From assembly GCA_934525675.1 (NCBI GenBank), contig CAKSZH010000003.1:124001-188000 (forward strand): a stretch of DNA of 64,000 nt, written 5' to 3'. A program made the position numbers and the translations under genes. The notes under the pieces are model-generated. The model made no database searches. It saw nothing but the letters and a program-made list of their open reading frames with translations, and was not told the origin of the DNA. Source of the stretch: an uncultured Eubacteriales bacterium (GTDB taxonomy: Bacteria > Bacillota > Clostridia > Oscillospirales > CAG-272). Shown here in pieces: positions 1 to 7,504 of this stretch (positions within the stretch are counted from its first letter, which is position 1; every line of letters begins with the position of its first letter).

Positions 1-492
1 CGGATCACCGCCGTACAGATCGGTTCTGCCCACGTTGTCGGAGAACAGCGTGTCGCCCGTCAGAATCCCGGTGTCGGTCAGATAACAGACCGAGCCGCGC
101 GAGTGACCGGGCGTGTGCAGGATTCGGATCGTTTCATCGCCCAAGGAGAGCGTGTCTCCGTCGCGGAAAGTATGGTCGGCGGGTTTCCAGACACGGGGTT
201 TCCCGTAAAAAAATTTGAACGCGTTTTTATCGCCGTCGGTCAGCATTTCCGCGTCATCCTCGTGGATAAGCGTCGGAATGTGAATCTTTTCCCGGAGGGT
301 GTCAATCGAGACGATGTGGTCGAAGTGCCCGTGGGTCAGAAGGATTGCTTCCGGTGTGACACCGTGTTCCTTTGCCGCGCCGAGAATCGCATCTGCCGAC
401 GCGCTCGGATCAACAATGAATGCGTGTGTGCCGGAAACAAGGAGATAGCAGTTGGCGCACCATGCGTCCGGGCAGACCTGATAAATTTGCAT
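1..492 (-). CDS. MBL-fold metallo-hydrolase (YcbL/glyoxalase II-like), partial
   Basis: A small metallo-beta-lactamase-fold hydrolase of the kind that cleaves thioesters or related bonds at a two-metal centre. The exact substrate cannot be read from sequence. From the ATG at 492 (AGAGG just upstream) the first 164 residues carry the metal motif THGHFDH at 53-59, a histidine pair HTPGH at 126-130 and GDTLF at 146-150, all in the normal order. The gene runs off the left edge, so the C-terminal metal ligands are unseen. From memory, a YcbL-type gene often sits between dtd and hemZ in Clostridia; here those two genes (29943-31912) touch each other without it, so this copy may be its displaced equivalent. 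Family assignment is secure, role is not. Confidence 0.87.
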   Translation of the reverse strand, partial: MQIYQVCPDAWCANCYLLVSGTHAFIVDPSASADAILGAAKEHGVTPEAILLTHGHFDHIVSIDTLREKIHIPTLIHEDDAEMLTDGDKNAFKFFYGKPRVWKPADHTFRDGDTLSLGDETIRILHTPGHSRGSVCYLTDTGILTGDTLFSDNVGRTDLYGGDP

Positions 493-936
493 ATTGGACC
501 TCTTTGACTTTGTTTTCTGACGCTGTACCACTATGCGGGAAAACGATTTGATTTTCCGGAAAAACAATCAAATGAAATTCTCCCTGCCGCTGTTCCCAAA
601 GCGGTAAGGAGCGACGGCGCTTCGGTGTCCGTTTCAAAACGGGCAGGGAACAATGCTTCTGTGCCCGCCGAAAAAAGCGGGCAGAGCACAATGTGCTTCA
701 AGTGCTCGCCGGAATACGCGCAACGTAGGAAGCTTCATTCCCGGCTGAAACTCAATTTGCGAAGCGACCGGCTTTCACGTCTCCGGACGAGGCGCCCCAT
801 ACTGAGATTTCCCGTTTCCGTTCGCGGAGATCTGCAAACGGTGACCCCAGCGGATAACCGATTCCTTAACGAAAAAAGTAAAACAAATCACCACTCTGTA
901 TTATATCACATTCTCAATGGAAAGTCTATATTTCCG
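493..936. other. Intergenic stretch without a recognisable gene
   Basis: About 445 bases between the start of the MBL gene and the terminator of the next leftward gene. No reading frame here has a ribosome site or family resemblance. Around 640-700 there are short GC-rich near-repeats (GGGCAGGGAACAATG then GGGCAGAGCACAATG, with a CCCGCC...GGCGGG-like hairpin between). I see no clear promoter for the MBL gene. Confidence 0.5.
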
Positions 937-937
937 C

Positions 938-967
938 CAAAAAATCCCGTGCCTTTCGGCACGGGAT
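938..967 (-). terminator. Intrinsic terminator of the SBP gene
   Basis: Read leftward, a perfect 10-bp stem (ATCCCGTGCC with its complement) closes a GAAA tetraloop and is followed by a run of T (the A run at 939-944 on the + strand). It lies about 20 bases after the stop codon of the substrate-binding protein gene. Confidence 0.85.
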
Positions 968-987
968 CTGACTTTTGAAGGGACCGC

Positions 988-3348
988 TTACTTTAAGAGC
1001 GTGGAGAATTCATCAGCGTATTTTGAATACTTGTACAGCGTTGCTTTCTGGAAGAGCGCGGGAACGTAGTAGGACGCAGAGACGTTGTTGAGGTCTCTTG
1101 CGGTCAGAACCGCGTTCTGATTGAAGATGACGGGGATGAGCGCCATGTCGTCCATAAGCACTTTTTCCGCAGCGACCAGAAGCGCTGTGCGTCCCTTTTC
1201 GAGGTCGCGCTCGGTGGAAATGTCGAATTCTTCATAGATTCCGGCGACCTTTTCCATCAACTCGGAGAAGGCTTTTCTGCCGGCAGCTTCCGCCTCGTTC
1301 TTGTCAGTGAGCGCCTTGTCAAAGTAACCGAAAGCCTTGTAGTCGTTGGAACTTGCGGCAGTCGAAATGTTACGGTAGAACTGGAGATAATATGCTGCTT
1401 CCATGAGAAGGTCGAACCGATCGCTCGAATAGCCGTTGACGTTTCCGTTCAGCGAGTAGGAATACGACCGTACATCGTCGTCGCTGATCGTGACTTCGGT
1501 TTTGACGCCGTTTCCGGAGAACGCGACAGCGAAGGGAGCAAGCATACCGAACGCGTCGGCGGAATATGCGACATAGTCATACGCGGCGACCTGATAATGA
1601 CCGGAACGGACCGCCTCGCCGAATAGATCGTCCGCAATATCCTGCGGGATCGACGCGGTGGAAGGATTGTAATCGTTGTTGACGATTGCGCCGAGGCGGT
1701 AAACGGTCACATGGAATCCGAGTCCGTTTTCGCCCCAGTATTCCGCGATCATGTCCGCAATCGCTGCATGTACCGGATCGTTTGCGTTGACGGTGATCCG
1801 GAAGGCATATTTGTCGGGATTGATGCCCGCTTCATCGAGCAGGGCATACGCTTCATCCAGATTGGCGGAGGTGCCGATCTGATTTCCGGCGGAAACGCGG
1901 AAGTCGGTCTTGGAAGAAACGGAGGAGAACAGTCCGGTCGAGACCAGCCCCGTGGCGGCTTTGGCGTAAACCACCGCATCGGCGATCGCTTCGCGGTCAA
2001 TGGCAAGTGAGAGTGCCTGTCTGACGTTTACGTCGGCAAACAGCTTGTCGCCGAGCCCGAGTCCGTCCTCGGTGATGTTGATCTTTCCCTTGCTGGAATA
2101 CAGGTCATAGTAGGGGTTGTTGTTCTGCGCGGAACCGCCGTACAGGTTGACGTAGCACTTTCCCTTGCTGTCTGTCTTGATCTCATACGTGGAATAGTTC
2201 AGCTCCACGTCGTTCTTGTTGAAGAGCTTCACACGGCCGTCGGCATAGGTTTCAATGTCTTTGTAGTAAACCAAGGCGTCCTCGTTGGGCGCAAGTACAA
2301 ACGTGGAGAGCGCGTCGGTTACGGTGACTTTTGACAGGGTGTTGCGGTAGTCGGAATTGCCGCGGACCGAGAAAGGAATCTCTCCGATGTAGAAGATCTC
2401 ACCGTTCTGGTAAGCCTGCATGATTTCTTCGTCCGAACGGGTACAGTCGCAGAGAATCTGATAAGGCGTAACGGATTTGTCGATTGCGTCTTTGTTCTTG
2501 TCACGATAATAATAGGTGTTTCTCTCAAGTACAAAGTACTGGAGTTTTGCTTCTGCGTAGCTCAGGTAGGAATTGATCGGGTTGCCGCTGCCGTCCGTTG
2601 CGTCGTTGTCGGTAAATTTTCCGTAATCAAAGATCGGATCGTCCTTATCTGTGGAGCCGTTCGGATATTTTGCCTTGGAGACCTTGAAAGGACCGCTGGT
2701 CAGGAATCCGGGCTTCTTTGCCCAGTCGTTGTACTGCGTGCCCTTGTTGGTCACGTCGCTCTCGCGGAGAGGCGCCAGTGCAAGGCTGGTCAGATTCATC
2801 AGGAACTGATCCTTGTCCACGGCATATTCAAATTCCACGGTGACCTCATAGTCGCCCGATGCCTTGACGCCGAGCTGGTCGATGGATTCATTGCCGTTTT
2901 TGACGGCACGGGCATTCTTGATGTCGTACAGAAGCGCCGCGCAGGGATAAGAGGATTCCCAGTTGAGGATCCGCTTCCACGCGAAAACGACATCTTCCGC
3001 GGACAAGCGGTTGCCGTCGCTCCAGTAGGTCTCGTTCAGCGTCATGACCAGTTTGTACTCTTTTTTGAGGTCGTTGAAGGTGAACTTGTAATCCTTGACA
3101 AGGGACTTCTGGATGTTTCCGTTCTGATCCAGCTTGAAAAGCGTGTCGAACAGAAGGCTGACGATGTTGAGCGTGTCCGAATTGGTGTACGCGTTTGCAG
3201 GATCGAAATCGTACAGCTCGCTTGTCAGATACATGGTGATGTATGCGCCTTTGTCATCCGAGTTTTTCGAAGAACAGCCGGCAAAAACGGCAGTGACCGA
3301 AAGCAGGGTGAAAAGGCAGAGCGCGATGGCGATGATACGCTTTGTCAT
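988..3348 (-). CDS. ABC transporter substrate-binding lipoprotein, family 5 (OppA-like)
   Basis: Extracellular lipoprotein that captures peptides (or another family 5 ligand) for an ABC importer. The chosen ATG at 3348 is preceded by AGGAGG and begins a lipoprotein signal: MTKR, a hydrophobic stretch, then the lipobox FAGC near residue 24. Upstream in-frame ATGs exist but would bury the signal. The mature part has the family 5 pattern: YDFDPANAYTNSD, an early SLLFDTLFKLD segment, then YWSDGNRLSAEDVVFAWKRI. At 786 residues it is much longer than the usual 500-600, with Tyr/Asn/Asp-rich inserts. No permease or ATPase genes are nearby, so it is an orphan that must share a transporter encoded elsewhere. 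It has its own promoter and terminator. Confidence 0.9.
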   Translation of the reverse strand: MTKRIIAIALCLFTLLSVTAVFAGCSSKNSDDKGAYITMYLTSELYDFDPANAYTNSDTLNIVSLLFDTLFKLDQNGNIQKSLVKDYKFTFNDLKKEYKLVMTLNETYWSDGNRLSAEDVVFAWKRILNWESSYPCAALLYDIKNARAVKNGNESIDQLGVKASGDYEVTVEFEYAVDKDQFLMNLTSLALAPLRESDVTNKGTQYNDWAKKPGFLTSGPFKVSKAKYPNGSTDKDDPIFDYGKFTDNDATDGSGNPINSYLSYAEAKLQYFVLERNTYYYRDKNKDAIDKSVTPYQILCDCTRSDEEIMQAYQNGEIFYIGEIPFSVRGNSDYRNTLSKVTVTDALSTFVLAPNEDALVYYKDIETYADGRVKLFNKNDVELNYSTYEIKTDSKGKCYVNLYGGSAQNNNPYYDLYSSKGKINITEDGLGLGDKLFADVNVRQALSLAIDREAIADAVVYAKAATGLVSTGLFSSVSSKTDFRVSAGNQIGTSANLDEAYALLDEAGINPDKYAFRITVNANDPVHAAIADMIAEYWGENGLGFHVTVYRLGAIVNNDYNPSTASIPQDIADDLFGEAVRSGHYQVAAYDYVAYSADAFGMLAPFAVAFSGNGVKTEVTISDDDVRSYSYSLNGNVNGYSSDRFDLLMEAAYYLQFYRNISTAASSNDYKAFGYFDKALTDKNEAEAAGRKAFSELMEKVAGIYEEFDISTERDLEKGRTALLVAAEKVLMDDMALIPVIFNQNAVLTARDLNNVSASYYVPALFQKATLYKYSKYADEFSTLLK

Positions 3349-3412
3349 GATCAGAAGGTTCCTCCTCATGATTGGAAATTGGAATACAGATAAAATGATA
3401 TGGAATAAAGAC

Positions 3413-3441
3413 ATTATAGCACTGGCGCACATCAAAATCAA
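3413..3441 (-). promoter_or_regulatory. Sigma-A promoter of the SBP gene
   Basis: Leftward TTGATT, 17 bases, TATAAT, with an extended TGC before the -10 box. It lies 65 bases upstream of the chosen start codon, which supports that start. Confidence 0.65.
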
Positions 3442-3640
3442 TCAAAATCGGTTCCGGCTCCGGATATTCGTAAAACTGCACAAGAAGCAAAAAACGATTC
3501 TGTGCAGAATGAGTACGCAAATCGGAAAAACGGCACGCAAAAATGCCATACGGAACGATCGGGTGACCGGATGGTTACAGTACAAAAACATTATAAAAAA
3601 TTTCTTGTCGATATTCAATAGCATCCGGGGGCGATCTCGT

Positions 3641-3669
3641 GTATTTTCTGTTAATTTTTGCGAATACTG
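3641..3669 (+). promoter_or_regulatory. Possible sigma-F/sigma-G promoter of gpr
   Basis: GTATT at 3641-3645, a 14-base spacer, then GCGAATACTG at 3660-3669. The -10 part fits the forespore consensus GGNRANANTR at all but one fixed position. Transcription would start just before the GGAGG at 3681. gpr is known to be forespore-expressed in Bacillus. The -35 match and spacing are only fair. Confidence 0.35.
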
Positions 3670-3694
3670 ATTAAAAAAGCGGAGGAAACGAGAC

Positions 3695-4606
3695 GTGGAA
3701 GAGTACACCAGAACAGACCTTGCCTGCGAATCCTGCACCGAGGGCATTGCGGCGGAGATCCGGAGCCGGGAGGACGAAGCCGACGGATTCCGCCTGACGC
3801 GCCTGACCATTCCGCGGGGGGAGTGGGAGAAGCGCATCGGCAAACCAGCCGGAAACTATATCACGGTCATGTGCGGAAAGATCTGGGAACTGGAGGAGGA
3901 CGCGGCAAACCGACTGATTGCCGTGCTGGCACGGGAGATCGCGGCGCTTGCGGAACGCATGACGGGAAAGAGCGCCGAGGAGAAAAAGCATCTGCGGGTA
4001 CTCATGATCGGACTCGGAAACCCGGACATCACACCCGATGCGGTCGGTCCGGAAACGGTTCGCCGGATCACGGTGACAAGACCGTTTTCCGCATATGACC
4101 GGTCGCTGTTTGAGTCGCTCGAATGTGCGGAGGTGTCCGCATTTGCCCCCGGCGTGTTCGGACAAACGGGACTTGAGAGCGTGGATCTGGTCGGCGGAGC
4201 AGTGAAGCAGACGGATCCGGATCTGATCGTTGCCATTGACGCGCTTGCCGCCAGAAGCTGCGAGCGGCTTGCCGCAACGGTGCAGCTGTCGGACTGCGGT
4301 ATTTCTCCGGGGTCGGGAATCGGAAACTGCCGACGGGCAATTGACAGACGCACGACGGGGGCACCGGTACTGTCGGTCGGCGTGCCGACCGTGGTGGATT
4401 CCGCAACGCTGGTGTACGATGCCCTGGAGCAGGCGGGGATCCGTGAACCGGACGCGTCACTGAAACAGGTACTGGAAAACGGGCGGCGTTTTTATGTGTC
4501 CCCGAAGGAGAGCGACCGCATTACCGGCTGTGTTTCCAAGGTGCTTGCCTCGGCGCTCAATGAGGCGTTCGGAACCGGGAATATCGGCGGATATTACGGA
4601 ATATAA
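3695..4606 (+). CDS. gpr: GPR endopeptidase (spore germination protease)
   Basis: Aspartic-type protease of the A25 family that degrades small acid-soluble spore proteins when a spore germinates; it is made in the forespore as an inactive zymogen and processed at its N-terminus. The start is GTG at 3695, with GGAGG nine bases upstream. The 303-residue product has the family hallmarks GLGNPDITPDAVGP, with D115 matching the catalytic Asp127 of the B. megaterium enzyme, and IDALAARS with D182 matching Asp193. The N-terminal segment RTDLACE is the expected propeptide region. spoIIP follows 46 bases downstream, the same gpr-spoIIP order as in Bacillus. A possible forespore promoter lies just upstream. 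Confidence 0.97.
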   Translation: MEEYTRTDLACESCTEGIAAEIRSREDEADGFRLTRLTIPRGEWEKRIGKPAGNYITVMCGKIWELEEDAANRLIAVLAREIAALAERMTGKSAEEKKHLRVLMIGLGNPDITPDAVGPETVRRITVTRPFSAYDRSLFESLECAEVSAFAPGVFGQTGLESVDLVGGAVKQTDPDLIVAIDALAARSCERLAATVQLSDCGISPGSGIGNCRRAIDRRTTGAPVLSVGVPTVVDSATLVYDALEQAGIREPDASLKQVLENGRRFYVSPKESDRITGCVSKVLASALNEAFGTGNIGGYYGI

Positions 4607-4652
4607 TGTGCCGATAGGATCGGGCGCATGCCCGGAACGGAGGCTTTTTCTG

Positions 4653-5801
4653 ATGAAGCGAAGCAAGAAAAAGCAGGTTGTCCGGAGTGACAAACCTGCG
4701 GTGGATATGGAGACGGATCTTGCCCTGTACCGGGAGGCGACCGACCGGAGACGAACACGCAGATTGCTTGCGGGACTGTTCATGTTGATCGCGGCAGGAC
4801 TTGTGATTCTGTTGTGTACGGGCGCATTCGGGATCGGGAAAGCGCCGGTCGGGGACGGAGAATCGGCGTCGGAGAAAAGCTCCGGCATGGTTCCCGGAAC
4901 GGCTGAAACCGATACACGTTCGCCGGGCGGCCATACGGAAGCGGAAACAAGACAGTCGCTGTATGACTTTGACCCATCGGAATTCCCGGATGACGGGGTA
5001 CCGATCCGCCCGGCAGACCTGTCTGCGGCGGGGGCGGAGAAATCGTATATTGTCAATGAATCCGGCGTTCTGCCGGGACTCCTGACCGTGGATGAGATGC
5101 AGAAGCGGTTGCCTGACGCAGGGCAGCTTTCGGGCGGTACCCCGTTGATTCTGATCATACATACTCACACAAGCGAGGCATATGACCCGAATGGGGAAGG
5201 ATGCTGTGACCCGGAAGCGGTGGATTTTGCACGTTCCGGTAATCCCGCGGAGAATGTGATTGCGGTCGGGAAAGTGCTTGCAGAGGCCCTGGAAGCGGGA
5301 GGAATCTCCACGATTCACTGTACCGAAGTATTTGATGGAGAAACCTGTCAGGGCGCCTATGGGAGGGCGGCGGTTGCCATCGGTCGTTATATGACAGAGT
5401 ACCCGAGTATCCGGTATGTAATCGATGTACACCGCGACTCTGTCACGGATGCGTCGGGAAACCTTTTGCGAGCGGTTAGCGAGGTGGACGGCGAAGCCAC
5501 GGCACAGGTGCTTTGCGTCGTCGGAACCGGAGAAAACGCAACAAATTGCCCATGGAAGTACAATTATACATTGGCACAATGGTTGCGCGGCGCACTCAAC
5601 GAGGGGGACTCCCGCGTGTGTCGTCCCACGGTTCTGCGGTCGTCATCGTATAATCAACAGTACGCGGAGATGTCACTGCTCCTCGAGATCGGTACCTCCG
5701 GAAATACGCTTGCGGAAGCACAGCGCGCCGCGCGTCTGGTCGGAGCGGCACTGGTAAAACTGCTCACGACGTGCCAAGGCACAGATCTTGCTTGCGGGTA
5801 A
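4653..5801 (+). CDS. spoIIP: Stage II sporulation protein P (SpoIIP amidase/endopeptidase)
   Basis: Membrane-anchored peptidoglycan hydrolase that acts with SpoIID and SpoIIM in septal thinning and engulfment. The start ATG at 4653 has GGAGG (4639-4643) nine bases upstream; a longer frame exists but overlaps gpr without a ribosome site. The 382 residues comprise a basic N-terminus, one transmembrane helix at about 36-56, a low-complexity linker to about 150, then the SpoIIP domain with HTHTSEAYDP, a FAxxNPAENVIAVGK-like segment, YVIDVHRDS and the late LEIGTSGNTL motif. The histidines and glutamate expected for zinc are present. Length and order match the family. It is followed by a strong terminator. 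Confidence 0.96.
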   Translation: MKRSKKKQVVRSDKPAVDMETDLALYREATDRRRTRRLLAGLFMLIAAGLVILLCTGAFGIGKAPVGDGESASEKSSGMVPGTAETDTRSPGGHTEAETRQSLYDFDPSEFPDDGVPIRPADLSAAGAEKSYIVNESGVLPGLLTVDEMQKRLPDAGQLSGGTPLILIIHTHTSEAYDPNGEGCCDPEAVDFARSGNPAENVIAVGKVLAEALEAGGISTIHCTEVFDGETCQGAYGRAAVAIGRYMTEYPSIRYVIDVHRDSVTDASGNLLRAVSEVDGEATAQVLCVVGTGENATNCPWKYNYTLAQWLRGALNEGDSRVCRPTVLRSSSYNQQYAEMSLLLEIGTSGNTLAEAQRAARLVGAALVKLLTTCQGTDLACG

Positions 5802-5899
5802 AATCGGATGCGCCGGGGAATCCTTTCGGGTGCGATTTGAGGGATGTTGCGCGGAGACGTTCCAAGGTCTTCGGGAAAGAGAGAAGTTTTCGATCAAAG

Positions 5900-5926
5900 A
5901 CAGCCGCCCGGCGGGCGGCTGTTTTT
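5900..5926 (+). terminator. Intrinsic terminator after spoIIP
   Basis: Perfect 10-bp GC-rich stem (ACAGCCGCCC at 5900-5909, complement at 5913-5922), a 3-base loop and a T run. Confidence 0.85.
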
Positions 5927-5942
5927 CAGAACATGGGAAAAG

Positions 5943-5967
5943 CCGGAGAGTTTCGCTCTCCGGCTCA
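5943..5967 (-). terminator. Hairpin, probable terminator of the leftward membrane-protein gene
   Basis: Leftward this is a 10-bp stem (AGCCGGAGAG) with a 5-base loop followed by TTTTCCC. It is the first strong hairpin after the stop of the 6184-6525 gene. The T run is short. Confidence 0.45.
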
Positions 5968-6057
5968 TGTATGTCCGATCTCCCCCACCGGCGACCGGGC
6001 ACACCGAATTTGTTGACAGCAAAGGTTGTTCCCACGACGTCGTTCGTTTTTTGGTAC

Positions 6058-6087
6058 CGGGTGCGCCGGTCGGCGCTCCCTTTTTTT
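6058..6087 (+). terminator. Terminator-like hairpin with T7 tail
   Basis: GGGTGCGCC, GGTC loop, GGCGCTCCC (one mismatch), then TTTTTTT. No rightward gene precedes it directly, which is the reason for proposing a small RNA upstream. Confidence 0.55.
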
Positions 6088-6183
6088 ATAGAAGTAAAAG
6101 CGATCAGGACTCGTATAAAATCAAAAACGACCGGAACACGGCGGCGAAAAATCAGAGGATCACTTTCGCCGTATCCCGTAACA

Positions 6184-6525
6184 TCAGAGCGGGGAACGCA
6201 GACACAGAATTTCGAGGAACAACAAAAACGCGCAGATCAGAATTCCGATTCCCAACGACAACACGCCAGCCTCCACTCCGCCGATGACCCCGAGGAAGGC
6301 GAAGAAACAGACCGTGACTGTAATGATCCGCACAGCGCGGCGGAAAGAAATGCCGCTGAACAGCGCTGCAAGAAGTGCGAAAAGACGGGCAAGGCGGGAA
6401 AAGTTCTGCTTTGCGACGGCACGGGCACGATCTGACGCACGCATGGTGCGCGTCGGATACATGATCGGCGTATGAGTATATTCGGAAACATTTTCGTTTG
6501 TATGTTCATGATAGCAGGTGTTCAT
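6184..6525 (-). CDS. Small membrane protein divergent from the S24 repressor
   Basis: Unrecognised 113-residue protein. The ATG at 6525 has AGGAG six to ten bases upstream and lies just behind a near-perfect promoter, so expression is credible. Residues 1-40 are polar with several His and Thr; 44-58 are amphipathic; two adjacent hydrophobic helices follow at about 66-86 and 88-108, with basic residues (FRRAVR) before the first, predicting both termini in the cytoplasm. No enzyme motif is visible. It shares a 169-base control region with the XRE-S24 repressor at 6695, whose operator is likely to cover both -10 boxes. This makes it the best candidate target of that repressor, perhaps a stress- or damage-induced membrane protein; that role is inference. 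Confidence 0.75.
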   Translation of the reverse strand: MNTCYHEHTNENVSEYTHTPIMYPTRTMRASDRARAVAKQNFSRLARLFALLAALFSGISFRRAVRIITVTVCFFAFLGVIGGVEAGVLSLGIGILICAFLLFLEILCLRSPL

Positions 6526-6564
6526 AGGACGTCTCCTGTTCCATATTTGGATTCTTACAGTCGA

Positions 6565-6593
6565 ATTATAGCACAAAAAATCGAATATGTCAA
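6565..6593 (-). promoter_or_regulatory. Sigma-A promoter of the small membrane protein
   Basis: Leftward TTGACA, 17 bases, TATAAT: a perfect consensus match with a TG just before the -10 box. The last ten bases, GTGCTATAAT, recur in the opposing promoter at 6652-6661, forming an inverted repeat. Confidence 0.8.
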
Positions 6594-6632
6594 TAGTTAA
6601 TTTCAAAAATCGGAAAAATTTTCGAAAACCTC

Positions 6633-6661
6633 TTTACAAACCGGAAAAACTGTGCTATAAT
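6633..6661 (+). promoter_or_regulatory. Sigma-A promoter of the S24 repressor
   Basis: TTTACA, 17 bases, TATAAT with an extended -10 (TGC). A perfect 10-bp palindrome, TTTTCGAAAA, sits just upstream of the -35 box and TCGAAT occurs twice 20 bases apart at 6561 and 6581. These are candidate operator elements for autoregulation. Confidence 0.75.
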
Positions 6662-6694
6662 CATATCAGAAATGGAAAACAAGCGGAGGCTGAT

Positions 6695-7504
6695 ATGGAA
6701 CAGATCTCATATATCGAACGAATCAAACGCCTGAAGAGCGAAAAAAAGATTACAAATGAGCGCCTTTCCGAGCTGACCGGGATTCCTCTCGGCACGCTTT
6801 CCAAAATTCTTGCCGGAATGAGCGATTCGCCGAAGCTGGTAAACATGATTTCCATTTGTCAGGTGCTTGGCTGCAGTCTCGATTATCTTGTGACCGGCGT
6901 GCCGGAAAACCACAATAATTATCTCCTTTCCGACGAAGAGATCCGGATGATCGAAAACTACAGAAAGCTGGACGCACACGGAAAAGAAATGACCTCGCTT
7001 ATTATATATAAGGAAAGCGAGCGTGCCGTCAGAGAACAGTACGTACCCGCGGCACCCGCCGTCCCGACCTCGGACAAGGTGCTTTCCGTTCCGCCGGTGC
7101 GCGCCCCGTTTTATACCGAGGTTTCCCGCCCCGGCAAGAGAACCGTGCTTTTGTACGATCTGCCGGTCTCTGCCGGAACCGGCGAGTATCTGGACGAGGA
7201 AGAGGGAACCGAGATTACGATTCCGGATACCGAGCGTACACGCCTTGCCGATTATGCACTCCGCATCAGCGGCAACAGTATGGAACCGAAGTTCCGTGAC
7301 GGCGACATCTTGCTTGTCGAAGATTGCGACGGCGTTCAGGTCGGCGAATTGGGGATCTTTGTTCTGGACGGAAGCGGGTATTTCAAGAAGTTCGGCGGGG
7401 ACAGGCTGATCTCCCTGAATCCGGAGTATGCTCCGATCCTTCTGAAGGATTTTTCCGATATTCATTGTACCGGACGTGTGGTCGGAAAGCTCCGCAGAAA
7501 ATAA
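6695..7504 (+). CDS. XRE-family repressor with S24 (LexA-like) self-cleavage domain
   Basis: DNA-binding repressor expected to inactivate itself by cleavage, as LexA and lambda CI do. ATG at 6695 follows GGAGG. Of 269 residues, about 7-62 form a helix-turn-helix (ITNERLSELTGIPLGTLSKI), followed by a linker and a C-terminal S24 peptidase domain. I can place the scissile pair A160-G161 (VSAG), the nucleophile S195 (GNSMEP) and the general-base K231 (YFKKF). The distances 35 and 36 nearly equal those of E. coli LexA (A84, S119, K156: 35 and 37). It is longer than LexA (about 200) and uses an XRE rather than winged HTH, so it is not LexA itself. No phage genes are nearby. The divergent membrane protein gene is the likely target. 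Confidence 0.93.
   Translation: MEQISYIERIKRLKSEKKITNERLSELTGIPLGTLSKILAGMSDSPKLVNMISICQVLGCSLDYLVTGVPENHNNYLLSDEEIRMIENYRKLDAHGKEMTSLIIYKESERAVREQYVPAAPAVPTSDKVLSVPPVRAPFYTEVSRPGKRTVLLYDLPVSAGTGEYLDEEEGTEITIPDTERTRLADYALRISGNSMEPKFRDGDILLVEDCDGVQVGELGIFVLDGSGYFKKFGGDRLISLNPEYAPILLKDFSDIHCTGRVVGKLRRK

Larger units (their letters stand above)
3349..3694. other. Divergent intergenic region between the SBP gene and gpr
   Basis: A 346-base spacer holding the leftward vegetative promoter at 3413-3441 and, close to gpr, a possible forespore promoter at 3641-3669. The middle (3450-3640) is AT-rich and I see no gene in it. Confidence 0.6.
5927..6088 (+). ncRNA. Candidate small RNA (unassigned)
   Basis: Between the spoIIP terminator and a second terminator-like hairpin (a GGGTGCGCC/GGCGCTCCC stem with one mismatch, then seven T at 6081-6087) lie about 160 bases with a strong internal hairpin (AGCCGGAGAG at about 5943, complement ending near 5967). 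A terminator with no gene in front of it suggests a non-coding transcript. The alternative is that both hairpins are just terminators of leftward and rightward read-through. I do not recognise a known RNA family. Confidence 0.25.
5802..6183. other. Structured gene-free region after spoIIP
   Basis: About 380 bases with three strong hairpins: the spoIIP terminator (5900-5926), a 10-bp stem at 5943-5967 and a terminator-like stem at 6058-6087. No reading frame is convincing. The stretch between the first and third hairpins may be a small RNA; see the separate ncRNA entry. Confidence 0.5.

Noticed and set aside
625..978. 117-codon frame after the MBL gene
   Set aside because: No ribosome site, runs through a terminator hairpin, no family resemblance.
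6695..7504. S24 repressor as a prophage marker
   Set aside because: No integrase, capsid, portal or terminase gene and no attachment repeats are seen within the window.
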